Shown: piece by piece, positions 48,423 through 57,873 of the stretch
How the letters are laid out: every line of letters starts with the position of its first letter
How positions within the stretch are numbered: the first letter of the stretch is position 1
From: Flavivirga amylovorans
Lineage (GTDB): Bacteria > Bacteroidota > Bacteroidia > Flavobacteriales > Flavobacteriaceae
NCBI RefSeq assembly: GCF_030540875.1
Contig: NZ_JAUOEM010000003.1
Location: forward strand, 1 to 64,000
Direction of reading: 5' to 3'
Length of the DNA: 64,000 bases
Program-made: the position numbers and the translations under genes
Notes under the pieces: model-generated
Database searches by the model: none
The model's input: the letters and a program-made list of their open reading frames with translations, nothing else
What the model was told of the DNA's origin: nothing

Positions 48423-50297
48423 AAATCTTGCTGAAAAATGATGTATAATCCATTTTTTTTCAGTTTCATTTAAAGTCGCACACATTATTGTTTCTCCATC
48501 AGTTCTAACATTGACAAGGCCATAATGGTTTTTTTCCATTATTCTAGAACGCCATGCTCTTTTGTCTGTGGTTCTCGTACCAAATGGAACAATAGGCATA
48601 GATAAATGGAAATCAACTCTAATATCATTAGAAGCCATTTTTTCTTCAGTATCCCTAACATGATCTTCAATAGAGTCTCTTAATTCTTTGCTCATTTCAT
48701 CCAAATTTCGACCAAGTACTGAACCATTTGCTAATGAACCGTCTCCATTAGATGGAAATTTTTTGATTTCTATTGTGTTAAGAGCTCCAAGAGAGACACT
48801 TCTTTCAATTTCAGTCATGTATACTAGCGGAGTCAATAGTTTGTCGTTATTTCTGTCTATGGAGACAAAACCAGTTAAAGCACTAGCGCTTACTATTTCT
48901 GGTTTCGGGTGAGCGTGTCCTTCAGCATCACCAGATGAAATAATGGTTGCCGCTGGTTTTAGTTCTTCTAAGAATCGATAGGAGATATCATCACTACCAT
49001 GATGACATGCTTTAGCAACATCACACGCCCATTGCCCCATACGATCTCCGTATGATTTCATAAGCCAATCCATACTTGCTTTATTCAGGTCACCAGTTAA
49101 TAGAATACGTGCATTTTTGTAATCAACCCTTAAGCAAATACTATGGCCATTACTATTTTTGCCTTTATCACCAATGTCCTTTAAGCCTATCTTTTGGTTA
49201 ACAATTTTAGTTACTGGGCCTAAAACTTTAACAGAATAATCATGTTTAGAAGATTTCCATAGTTCCGGTAAATTTTTACCTGATTTTAAATCTTCTAATT
49301 GCACTCCAACCCGTTCAAAATTTGTTCTTTTGCTATTCTTTAAAACATCTTTAATAAAAGACCTCCAAGGGCCAGAAAGTTTTTCTTCAGAATTCCAATT
49401 TACTGCCGCCTCTGCATCATCTCTATTACCTAATAATTGAACAAAATAGTTCTCGTCTACCATGCCTAATCCGTCTCTATGGGGGAGTGGTGCATTAGCG
49501 TTTTTAGTCCATCTCGAAAGTCCGGGATGATGCAGTGTTTTCACGTCTACACTATCAGAATCTAATTCCCGATCAGCGAGTTCAGATTCTTTTACCAGGT
49601 CATGTAAACCACCAAAATGATCTGTATCAGAGTGAGAGGCCATCATACTATCAAGTCGAACTTTAAAATCGCCGTAATCAGAAAAGAATTTCCAATCAAC
49701 AAAATCGGCGGCATTTTTTCCTGTTTGTTGACTTTTTCTTTGTAGTCCACCATCTATGAGCATATGCTTTTTGTCGGGGGTTATCATTAAAACACCATCA
49801 CCTTGAGCAACATCAATAAAATAAAATTCCAGAAGGGCGTCTATTGTTAAATCAGATTTTTTAATCTTACCAAAATGCCCTCGTGCCCGAATATCATAGG
49901 TAGTGGAGTTTTTCGCAATTATTTGTACTGTATCCCCCCAAAGTAAAGTCTTTTTTCTATTTCTACTAGTGGTAAAAGTGGTGCTAAAAGGATATTTAGC
50001 ATTTGAGCGTTTTCTGTCTACATAGGCAATTTCTACAACATGATCACTTTTTAGATATCCAATTTTACCATTATATTTAATTCTAGTCCAAGTGGTTTTA
50101 GATAACCCATTAGGTAAGTCAACCGTCCTGCCCCAGCCAATTTCTTGTATGGTAGTAGAACTAGTCTTTGCTTCTTCTTTGAATTCGGTTTTAAACTTTT
50201 TTCGAAATTCTGCTTGTTGCTGCTTTCTTTTGTAATAATTAGTAGTGTTAATTGCTGCTTTTTCTTCTGAATACGCACGAATCCATCCTGTAGCCAT
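48420..50297 (-). CDS. ComEC-type metallo-beta-lactamase protein with SH3-like N-terminus
   Basis: The 625-residue protein has SH3-like beta segments (about 45-150), then a metallo-beta-lactamase domain (about 155-480) with 'FYFIDVAQGDGVLMI', 'HMLIDGG', the ComEC-type metal motif HSDTDHFGG (His222, Asp224, Asp226, His227), 'LLTGDLN' and 'ACHHGSDD'. No signal peptide or membrane helix, so it is a soluble, stand-alone version of the ComEC nuclease domain. The C-terminal 130 residues are unrecognised. Such soluble proteins occur in accessory loci, and a DNA/nucleotide hydrolase or defence role is possible but unproven. It sits alone with no obvious partner. Confidence 0.8.
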   Translation of the reverse strand: MATGWIRAYSEEKAAINTTNYYKRKQQQAEFRKKFKTEFKEEAKTSSTTIQEIGWGRTVDLPNGLSKTTWTRIKYNGKIGYLKSDHVVEIAYVDRKRSNAKYPFSTTFTTSRNRKKTLLWGDTVQIIAKNSTTYDIRARGHFGKIKKSDLTIDALLEFYFIDVAQGDGVLMITPDKKHMLIDGGLQRKSQQTGKNAADFVDWKFFSDYGDFKVRLDSMMASHSDTDHFGGLHDLVKESELADRELDSDSVDVKTLHHPGLSRWTKNANAPLPHRDGLGMVDENYFVQLLGNRDDAEAAVNWNSEEKLSGPWRSFIKDVLKNSKRTNFERVGVQLEDLKSGKNLPELWKSSKHDYSVKVLGPVTKIVNQKIGLKDIGDKGKNSNGHSICLRVDYKNARILLTGDLNKASMDWLMKSYGDRMGQWACDVAKACHHGSDDISYRFLEELKPAATIISSGDAEGHAHPKPEIVSASALTGFVSIDRNNDKLLTPLVYMTEIERSVSLGALNTIEIKKFPSNGDGSLANGSVLGRNLDEMSKELRDSIEDHVRDTEEKMASNDIRVDFHLSMPIVPFGTRTTDKRAWRSRIMEKNHYGLVNVRTDGETIMCATLNETEKKWIIHHFSARF

Positions 50298-50565
50298 AAT
50301 TATGAGTTTTATAGTTTAATACTCGTTTAATAAGAATAAAAGAAAGTCCATTGTACACAAAATTATTGGGAGATAAAAATTTATGTACTTACTAACAAAA
50401 TACACTATCATTAGTTCCACAAATTAAAAAAGGTAGAAAAATGCCTTTTACTTTTAATTTGTAGTGCTTATAAAGATAGTAATCTTTTTAACACAAAGTA
50501 AACGTTGAATATAAATTTTAAAGTATGCAGATAAACGTTGTTTTAAAAAGTCTAATGGTAAGACC

Positions 50566-51171
50566 TCAATATCCCTTTTTTAAAACTCGCCGTCTTAACC
50601 CAAAAACCATAAATAAAAAATGCTGCACCTTATCCTTTAATTTACTTCGCAAAATAGAAAAAGCTCTGGCCATATGGCTCTCAACAGTACTTACGGAGAT
50701 GTTTTGGTATTCAGCGATTTCGGTATAGGTTAAACCTTCTTTTTTGCTTAGTAGAAAAGTTTGTTTACATTTTTTAGGCAGCTTTTCAATTTCCTGCTCT
50801 ATAATAGTTTTAAGACCTTTGGTATCACGTTTCTCTTGGTTAACATAAACAGTATCTAGACCCTCAATATATTTTTTTTCTAAAGCGGTAACGGCACTAT
50901 GCTTTCTATAATAAGTTACAAATTCATTATATACCGATTTATAAAGATAATTCTTAATAGAAATTTGAGCATCCAATTTATGTCTACGTTGCCATAATCG
51001 TACAATAACATTTTGCACAAAATCCTCACTTTCAACGCTATCTCTCGCTAGGCTACTCGCATAATTACAAAGTTTGTCATAATAAAGGTCAACCAAGAGG
51101 GTATAGGCGGCCTCATCACCTTTTATAAGGTATTCCACTAAATTATCCTCATGTAATGTTGTGTTTTTCAA
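50566..51171 (-). CDS. ECF sigma factor (FecI-type) of SusCD locus 1
   Basis: The 201-residue sigma-70-like protein has region 2 (about 20-90, 'FVQNVIVRLWQRRHKL') and region 4 (about 130-180, 'LPKKCKQTFLLSKKEGLTYTEIAEYQNISVSTVESHMARAF'). It should direct transcription of the adjacent SusC/SusD genes when released by FecR. It is divergent from the FecR gene with 106 bases between. Confidence 0.92.
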   Translation of the reverse strand: MKNTTLHEDNLVEYLIKGDEAAYTLLVDLYYDKLCNYASSLARDSVESEDFVQNVIVRLWQRRHKLDAQISIKNYLYKSVYNEFVTYYRKHSAVTALEKKYIEGLDTVYVNQEKRDTKGLKTIIEQEIEKLPKKCKQTFLLSKKEGLTYTEIAEYQNISVSTVESHMARAFSILRSKLKDKVQHFLFMVFGLRRRVLKKGY

Positions 51172-51277
51172 GATATCAATTTGTAATAAATTAATGTAAA
51201 GTTAATTTTTTTTTAATGAAAACTAGTGGTATGGAATTTCAGCCTCGTTATAAAAGTATAAAAGTTACCAAAAAATA

Positions 51278-52459
51278 ATGAGTAAAGATATTGAAAAACT
51301 TATTGTAAAGTTCTTGCTGAAAGAAGCCAATTTTGATGAACTACGACAATTGGAGCTATGGGTATCAAACACTAAAAATGAAACCTTGTTTTTAGAATAT
51401 ATAAAAACCAACACTTTTATAAATAATGTGATGAATAAGTACGATAGGGATAAGGCCAAAGAAAAGATTTTATACCGAATAGGAATACTTAGAAAATCTG
51501 CACCAATATATAAAAAATCATGGTTTAGGTTTACAGCTGCTGCATCCATACTAATTTTAATTGCAGCTGGACTATGGTTCACAAAGTTGGGTAATACTAC
51601 GGAACCACAATTTATAGAACCAATCATAGTAAACAACCAAATCCAAACAGGTACCGATAAAGCAACCCTAACATTGGAGAGTGGGGAACATATAGCATTA
51701 GCCAAGGGTGCTTTGTTCCAAACACAAAATGCCACCAGTAATGGCGAAGAAATCATTTACAACGATGCTTCTAAAAGCCAACAGCCAACAGCCAGTAGCA
51801 ATATTACCTACAACTACCTAACAATCCCTAGAGGGGGGCAATTCCAACTAACCCTTTCAGATGGGACACAAGTGTGGTTAAATTCAGAAAGTCGATTAAA
51901 ATATCCAGTAGCATTTAATAAGGGAGAAACAAGGCAAGTAGAACTGGTATACGGCGAAGCCTATTTCGATATATCACCAAGTACAAATCACCATGGTGCA
52001 GATTTCAAAGTATACCATAAAGAACAAGAAGTACAAGTATTAGGTACCGAGTTCAACATCAAAGCCTATAAAGATGAGGCTAATATTTACACAACATTAG
52101 TAGAAGGTAAAGTGGCCATTAGTGCAGCGAATCAACATAAAACACTAGCACCAACAGAACGAGCAAATTTAGATATCTCTTCCAATATTATTTCTATTAG
52201 TAAGGTCGATGTCTATAACGAGGTGTCTTGGAAAGAAGGTGTTTTTAGTTTCGAAGGTAAAACGCTTAAAGACCTTATGCAAGTATTATCTCGCTGGTAC
52301 GATATGGAAGTACAGTTTGAAAACAAAGACCTCGAAGATCTTCAGTTTTTAGGAAAATTAAAAAAGAGTCAAAGTATCGAAGAAATACTATCAGCAATCA
52401 AAAACTCGAGTATAATCAACAATTTCGAAATAAATAGTAGAACAATAATATTAAAGTAA
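51278..52459 (+). CDS. FecR-family anti-sigma factor of SusCD locus 1
   Basis: The 393-residue protein has a short N-terminal cytoplasmic part that should bind the sigma factor, one membrane helix (about 85-105, 'FTAAASILILIAAGLWF'), a periplasmic FecR domain ('TIPRGGQFQLTLSDGTQVWLNSESRLKYPV', 'VELVYGEAYFDI', 'VLGTEFNIKAY') and a C-terminal DUF4974-like part ('LKDLMQVLSRWYDMEVQF'). Its middle is almost identical to the second FecR gene at 62010, but the ends differ. It relays a signal from the SusC receptor to the sigma factor. Confidence 0.92.
   Translation: MSKDIEKLIVKFLLKEANFDELRQLELWVSNTKNETLFLEYIKTNTFINNVMNKYDRDKAKEKILYRIGILRKSAPIYKKSWFRFTAAASILILIAAGLWFTKLGNTTEPQFIEPIIVNNQIQTGTDKATLTLESGEHIALAKGALFQTQNATSNGEEIIYNDASKSQQPTASSNITYNYLTIPRGGQFQLTLSDGTQVWLNSESRLKYPVAFNKGETRQVELVYGEAYFDISPSTNHHGADFKVYHKEQEVQVLGTEFNIKAYKDEANIYTTLVEGKVAISAANQHKTLAPTERANLDISSNIISISKVDVYNEVSWKEGVFSFEGKTLKDLMQVLSRWYDMEVQFENKDLEDLQFLGKLKKSQSIEEILSAIKNSSIINNFEINSRTIILK
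51547..51985 (+). repeat. Near-identical block shared with second FecR gene
   Basis: This segment matches 62285-62715 with only scattered differences, while sequences on both sides are much less similar. It covers the transmembrane and first FecR parts of both genes. Confidence 0.8.
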
Positions 52460-53111
52460 TGTGAATTAAAATAATGAAAACGAAACCACGATTTGAAAAC
52501 TTGGCCTAATAAAATTTTACGTAAAAAATGAATTGAAGTGAAGGGTCAAGTAAAAATAGTGTGACAATTAAATAATCAATTAGTACAAAAGTTTCTAAGC
52601 AAAAACATTAATAGCATATGAAGACAACAGACCATTTTACGCCGAAACGAAAGAAATTTTTAGGAAAATATTATTAAGCCTTGATTTTTTTGGTTCGTTT
52701 TTTCATCAAGGAAAAAATGAATAATAAGAATTCTGGTTCGTTTTTTTGGAAAGACAAATGCGAAGCATCCATGAATACAGCTTTAAAACAGTATGAATCC
52801 ATGAATAAAAAGATAGGAAAGAAAAAAAAACATTAATAGCTAAATAACTCAATTATAAACAACAAAAATATATGGAAAAATAAATACTAAAAAAAAAGGG
52901 GAATAAAGTTTAGATCTCGCTAAAAATTTAAGACTTCATCCCGGATCAAACGTAAAGAAAATGTCTAGTAGACATTTTTAGTGTAGGTGCCAGAATGCGC
53001 ACAGGCACTAAAAAAGGAGGAAACAGTTCATACCTGGAAAGTTCAAACTGTAAATCCCCCTAAAGCGTATCAATTAATTAAATGTTTAACTAACTAATAA
53101 CAAGCAAATTT
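52460..53111. other. Structured leader region of SusC 1
   Basis: The 652-base gap contains a terminator-like hairpin, aaaatgtct (52958-52966) with agacatttt (52970-52978) followed by T, a further pairing of gtgcc with ggcac just downstream, and the sequence 'taactaactaataacaagca' shortly before the SusC start that recurs before SusC 2. A small possible ORF lies at 52717. The region may be a folded 5' leader controlling SusC. Confidence 0.55.
52717..52836 (+). CDS. Possible 39-residue lysine-rich peptide in the SusC leader
   Basis: ATG at 52717, preceded by 'caaggaaaaa', opens 39 codons ('SGSFFWKDKCEASMNTALKQ' in the middle, ending in Lys-rich 'GKKKKH'). No family; may be chance or a leader peptide. 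Confidence 0.25.
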   Translation: MNNKNSGSFFWKDKCEASMNTALKQYESMNKKIGKKKKH

Positions 53112-56100
53112 ATGGAAATTAAATTAACTAATGTCGGTTTCTTCTCGATACTAATCGGGATAAGAAAAGGGCTAATAATGATTCTTATGAGAACATTTAT
53201 CTTCTTATTGTGCACAACACTGTTCAGTATGACGCCCGAGAATACATTCTCACAGTCAAAAGTTGTGATTGATACAGATAAAGAAGTATCAATAGACGAG
53301 GTCTTTAAGATTATAAAAGCACAAACCGATTATACCTTCGTATACCAAATGGACATTTTCAAAAATGTTCCAAAAGTACAGCTAAAAAAAGGTTCGATTA
53401 GGGTCGATAAACTATTAAACCAAAGTATAATATCAAAAGGGTTTAATGTAATCCTCTCTAATGACAATACAATTATCATCAAGAAAAAATCCAAAAGCCA
53501 ACAACGCCAAGTTACTGGTAAAGTAATTGGAGAAGATGGCATGTCACTAGCAGGAGTAACGGTCTTGGTAAAGGGAACAACAAGAGGAGTCTCTACAGAT
53601 TTTGATGGTAAATACACCATTTCGGTTATCGATAACTCCAATGTCTTAATGTTTTCATCTATTGGTTATGCTACTCAAGAGATTGCAGTAGGGAATCAAA
53701 GTATCATAGATGTTACTCTTAAAGAGGAAATAAGTGAATTAGACCAGATCACTATAAATGCTGGTTACTACAAGACTTCAAAACGTCAGGCTACAGGCAA
53801 TATTTCTCGAATTACATCAAAAGAAATTGAACAACAACCTGTTAATAACCCTCTACAAACGCTACAAGGTAGAATGCCAGGGGTATATATTCAACAGAAT
53901 ACTGGAGTGCCAGGTGGGTCATTTGAGATAAGTATTAGAGGACAAAATACATTACGTCAAGATGGTAATGAACCACTTTTTCTTATAGATGGTGTGCCAT
54001 ATCCTACAGAATCTTTAGAAGATGTTTTTACAAGTTTTGCGAATAATGGAGGAAGTCCATTAAGTGCTATAAATCCAAATGATATTGAAAGCATTGAAAT
54101 TTTAAAGGATGCTGATGCTACGGCCATTTATGGATCTCGAGGTGCTAATGGTGTAGTTGTAATTACAACAAAAAAGGGAAATGTTGGTGAGTCAAAACTA
54201 AACATTAGACTCTCTCAAGGTATAGGAAAGGTTAGTCATAAAGTCGATCTTTTAAATTCTGAACAATATTTGTTAATGAGAAATGAGGGGTTTCGTAATG
54301 ACGGCGTAATATTGCCTCAATTTATTTTGGATTTAGTTGCTCCAGATTTATTCGTATGGGATTCTACCAGAGAAACAGATTGGCAGGAAGAACTTATAGG
54401 TGGGACGGCTGAATATACTAATGCTAATATTTCACTTTCTGGAGGGACTAGTCAAACAAATTATTTGATAAGTGGTACTTATTTTAAAGAAACAACAGTT
54501 TTTCCAGGCGATGATAGTTTTAAAAGAGTTTCTGGACGTTTCAATTTAAATCATACATCAAAAGATAACAAATTTTCATTTAATCTTTCAACTTTATATA
54601 CAAATAGCAATAGTGATTTACCGCGTAATGATTTATTTAACCAAGCAATAACTTTGGCGCCTGTAGCTCCAGCATTATATGATGAATTTGGAGAATTAAA
54701 CTGGGAAAATGGTACCTGGACTAATCCTTTAGCACCAACGAAACAGCGTTCAGAAGATATAACAGATAACTTTATTAGTAATTTAAAAATTAGCTATAAA
54801 ATAACACCAAAGTTAAAAATAAATACAAGTCTTGGTTATAATAATTTTAGAAATGATGAGATTCTAATAGATCCTCTAGCGGCTATTAATCCTGCTCTAT
54901 TAACGAGTACAAGTACAGGTTCCTCTAGATTTGCAAATGGAAATGTAAAAACATGGATAATTGAGCCTCAATTCGAGTTTAAAACAAATGTTTCAAAAGG
55001 TAGTTTAAATCTTCTTTTGGGAACAACAATACAAGGTACTGTGAGTGAAAGAGAAGCTTTACTTGCAACAGGTTTTTCTAGTGATGTCTTTTTATACAAT
55101 GTTGAAGCAGCAACAGAAGTTGATGTTACTAATTATGACTTTACAGAGTATAAATACAGTGCTATTTATGGGCGATTAAATTATACTTGGGAAAATAAAT
55201 ATTTATTAAATTTAACAGGGCGGCGAGATGGGTCTTCAAGGTTTGGTCCAAATAAAAGGTTCGGTAATTTTGGTGCAATTGGTGCTGGCTGGGTATTTTC
55301 AGAAGAAGACTTCATAAAAAATAAATCGTCTTTTTTTAGTTATGGAAAGTTAAGAGGGAGTTATGGTTCAACTGGTAATGATCAAATACCAGATTATGGA
55401 TATTTAGATACATTTTCATTTATTGAATCTTACAACGAAATTAGTAGTTTAGAGGTAACAAGATTGAGTAACCCAGATTATTCATGGGAAACAGTTAAAA
55501 AGCTAGAGTTTGGATTAGAACTTGGTTTTTGGGAGGATAAATTTATACCTACTATAAGTTGGTATAGGAATAGAACAGAAGATCAGTTAGTGGGGTTGCC
55601 TTTGTCTGAAGTGACAGGAGATAGTCAAGTACAATTCAATCGACCTGCTGTCGTTGAAAATCGAGGTTGGGAAATTGAACTTAATGCAACTCCTATTAAC
55701 ACTTCCGATTTCACGTGGTCAACAAATATTAATTTAACAATTCCAAAAAACGAATTGGTTGAGTTTAATAACATTGAGGAGTTTCCTGTATTTGATAATT
55801 TATATGAAATTGGTAGACCTATTAATGGCGGGAGTAGAAAGTATTATAAATTTACTGGTATCAACCCAGAAACTGGTAGGTATAGCGTGGTAGATTTTAA
55901 TGGTGATGGAATTATAAATATCCAAGATAGTCAAAATTTTGTCGAACTCGGTCAAGAATATTTTGGTGGCTTCCAAAATTCTTTTTCGTACAAATCTTTC
56001 CAATTAGATTTCACATTTCAATTTGTGAAGCAAAAAGGTGCTTCGATAGCTAGATCCTTTGATATGCCTGGTAAGATGAGTAATCAACCCGCAAGTGTTC

Positions 56101-56426
56101 TAAGAGATAGGTGGTCTAATCCAGGTGATATAAGTAGTCATGGAGCGCTATCTGCATTTGGTATAGGCGGTACTGAGTATTCTAATTTTATTGATAGTAA
56201 CAGTAATTTTATAGATACGTCATTTATACGTTTAAATAATATTTCCTTTTCTTTTAGTCTCCCAGAAAAATTCTTAAAACAAGTGAAGCTTAATCAATTT
56301 AGACTTTTTATAGAAGGGCAAAATATATTCACTTTAAAAAAATCAGAAGGTAATCCAGAGATAGGATCTTCTTTTTCCATCCCATCATTAAGAAGGTTAA
56401 CTGCTGGTGTCAATATTGGACTTTAA
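53112..56426 (+). CDS. SusC/RagA-family TonB-dependent receptor with STN signalling domain
   Basis: The 1104-residue outer-membrane transporter has a signal segment (about 20-48), an STN domain (about 50-128) that contacts FecR, a carboxypeptidase-regulatory domain (about 133-210), a plug ('GNISRITSKEIEQQPVNNP', 'SIRGQN', 'PLFLIDGVPY', 'EILKDADATAIYGSRGANGV') and a 22-strand type barrel ending '...VNIGL'. The start is supported because SusC 2 shows the same leader and start. It pairs with the SusD 10 bases downstream. The substrate cannot be named; no glycoside hydrolase is adjacent. Confidence 0.93.
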   Translation: MEIKLTNVGFFSILIGIRKGLIMILMRTFIFLLCTTLFSMTPENTFSQSKVVIDTDKEVSIDEVFKIIKAQTDYTFVYQMDIFKNVPKVQLKKGSIRVDKLLNQSIISKGFNVILSNDNTIIIKKKSKSQQRQVTGKVIGEDGMSLAGVTVLVKGTTRGVSTDFDGKYTISVIDNSNVLMFSSIGYATQEIAVGNQSIIDVTLKEEISELDQITINAGYYKTSKRQATGNISRITSKEIEQQPVNNPLQTLQGRMPGVYIQQNTGVPGGSFEISIRGQNTLRQDGNEPLFLIDGVPYPTESLEDVFTSFANNGGSPLSAINPNDIESIEILKDADATAIYGSRGANGVVVITTKKGNVGESKLNIRLSQGIGKVSHKVDLLNSEQYLLMRNEGFRNDGVILPQFILDLVAPDLFVWDSTRETDWQEELIGGTAEYTNANISLSGGTSQTNYLISGTYFKETTVFPGDDSFKRVSGRFNLNHTSKDNKFSFNLSTLYTNSNSDLPRNDLFNQAITLAPVAPALYDEFGELNWENGTWTNPLAPTKQRSEDITDNFISNLKISYKITPKLKINTSLGYNNFRNDEILIDPLAAINPALLTSTSTGSSRFANGNVKTWIIEPQFEFKTNVSKGSLNLLLGTTIQGTVSEREALLATGFSSDVFLYNVEAATEVDVTNYDFTEYKYSAIYGRLNYTWENKYLLNLTGRRDGSSRFGPNKRFGNFGAIGAGWVFSEEDFIKNKSSFFSYGKLRGSYGSTGNDQIPDYGYLDTFSFIESYNEISSLEVTRLSNPDYSWETVKKLEFGLELGFWEDKFIPTISWYRNRTEDQLVGLPLSEVTGDSQVQFNRPAVVENRGWEIELNATPINTSDFTWSTNINLTIPKNELVEFNNIEEFPVFDNLYEIGRPINGGSRKYYKFTGINPETGRYSVVDFNGDGIINIQDSQNFVELGQEYFGGFQNSFSYKSFQLDFTFQFVKQKGASIARSFDMPGKMSNQPASVLRDRWSNPGDISSHGALSAFGIGGTEYSNFIDSNSNFIDTSFIRLNNISFSFSLPEKFLKQVKLNQFRLFIEGQNIFTLKKSEGNPEIGSSFSIPSLRRLTAGVNIGL

Positions 56427-56436
56427 AAACAAAATC

Positions 56437-57861
56437 ATGAAAAACATAAATATAAAATTAGAATTACGTAGGGTTAAATGTCTAATAATACTCATAATCT
56501 TTATTAGCTTTATTTCCTGTGAAAATATTGTGGAAATAGATGCTCCAAGAAATGAAATTGTTAGCGAATTAGTTTTTAGTGAAGACGCTACCGCTGTTGC
56601 TGCCATCAGTGGTGTTTATAGTAATATGATTAACGATGTTGGTAGTATGACAAGTGGAGGTATTGAAAAGTATTCTGGTCTATGCAGTGATGAATTCAAT
56701 TCTGTAGCCTCGTCATTATTTACAGAATTTCAATTTGCTAATAATAGTTTAGAACCTGAGAATAATAGTGTTTTACTTTCATCATTTTGGGCAGATGCTT
56801 ACAATTTAATTTTAAACGCCAATACAATCCTTGAAGGCTTAGGGTCTTCAAGTAATATTACCGAAAATGTTAAAAATCAAGTAGCAGGAGAAGCAAAACT
56901 AGTGAGAGCTTTTTGTCATTTTAATTTGGTTAACTTTTTTGGTGATATACCACTTATAACTACTACTAATGTCGAAAACAATAATACAGCCTCTCGTACA
57001 TCTGTAGAACAGGTTTATCAGCAAATCATTATGGATTTAAAAGATGCAAGCGATTTAATGACTTCAGATTATTCTTTTGCTTCAGGTGAGCGTGTTAGAC
57101 CGAACAAGGCTGTTGCTAATGCTTTACTCGCTAGAGTATATTTATACATTGAGGACTGGATCAATGCAGAACAAATGGCGTCCAATGTAATTAATAATTC
57201 TGGACTTTATAGTTTAGAATCAAATTTAGATGCTGTTTTTTTAGCTAATAGTACTGAATCCATTTGGCAATTAAAGTTGGTAACTCCTCCTAAGGTTGAG
57301 ACACCACAACTCCAGTTATTTTTCTTAACATCTGGACCTGGAGGCATAAAAACAACTTTTTTAAATGATAATTTACTTAATGCATTTGAAGCTAATGACA
57401 ACAGATTTAATACTTGGGTAAGTAATATTGTATTTAATGGTAGTACTTTTTATTTTCCTATTAAATATAATAATATTGCAAATACTCAAGAGGAATATTC
57501 TACAATATTACGTTTAGCTGAGCAGTATTTAATTCGTGCAGAGGCAAGAGCCCATCAAGGAGTCTTAAATGATGCAATCCAGGACGTAGATATCATACGT
57601 AATCGTGCAGGTCTTCCATTAATTCAGGATACAAATCCAACGATTTCACAGGCAGATTTACTTGATGTTATAGCTAAAGAAAGGCAGATTGAATTGTTTT
57701 CAGAGGGGCACCGTTGGTTTGATTTAATACGAACTGATCAAGCAACGAATGTTCTATCATCAATAAAATTCGATTGGCAACCTACAGATGTATTATGGCC
57801 TATTCCTGAAATTGAAATTGAAAAGAACCCTAATCTTTTACCTCAAAATCAAGGGTATTAA
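56437..57861 (+). CDS. SusD/RagB-family surface lipoprotein
   Basis: ATG 56437 is preferred because it leads into a lipoprotein signal with Cys28 ('FISFISC'). The 474-residue protein has the SusD helical fold: 'FSEDATAVAAISGVYSNM', 'VRAFCHFNLVNFFGDIPLI', 'RPNKAVANALLARVYLY' and the C-terminal 'ERQIELFSEGHRWFDLIRTDQ'. SusD acts as the lid of the SusC transporter. It is immediately downstream of SusC 1 and upstream of the thioredoxin fusion. Confidence 0.93.
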   Translation: MKNINIKLELRRVKCLIILIIFISFISCENIVEIDAPRNEIVSELVFSEDATAVAAISGVYSNMINDVGSMTSGGIEKYSGLCSDEFNSVASSLFTEFQFANNSLEPENNSVLLSSFWADAYNLILNANTILEGLGSSSNITENVKNQVAGEAKLVRAFCHFNLVNFFGDIPLITTTNVENNNTASRTSVEQVYQQIIMDLKDASDLMTSDYSFASGERVRPNKAVANALLARVYLYIEDWINAEQMASNVINNSGLYSLESNLDAVFLANSTESIWQLKLVTPPKVETPQLQLFFLTSGPGGIKTTFLNDNLLNAFEANDNRFNTWVSNIVFNGSTFYFPIKYNNIANTQEEYSTILRLAEQYLIRAEARAHQGVLNDAIQDVDIIRNRAGLPLIQDTNPTISQADLLDVIAKERQIELFSEGHRWFDLIRTDQATNVLSSIKFDWQPTDVLWPIPEIEIEKNPNLLPQNQGY

Positions 57862-57873
57862 AATATAATAAAA

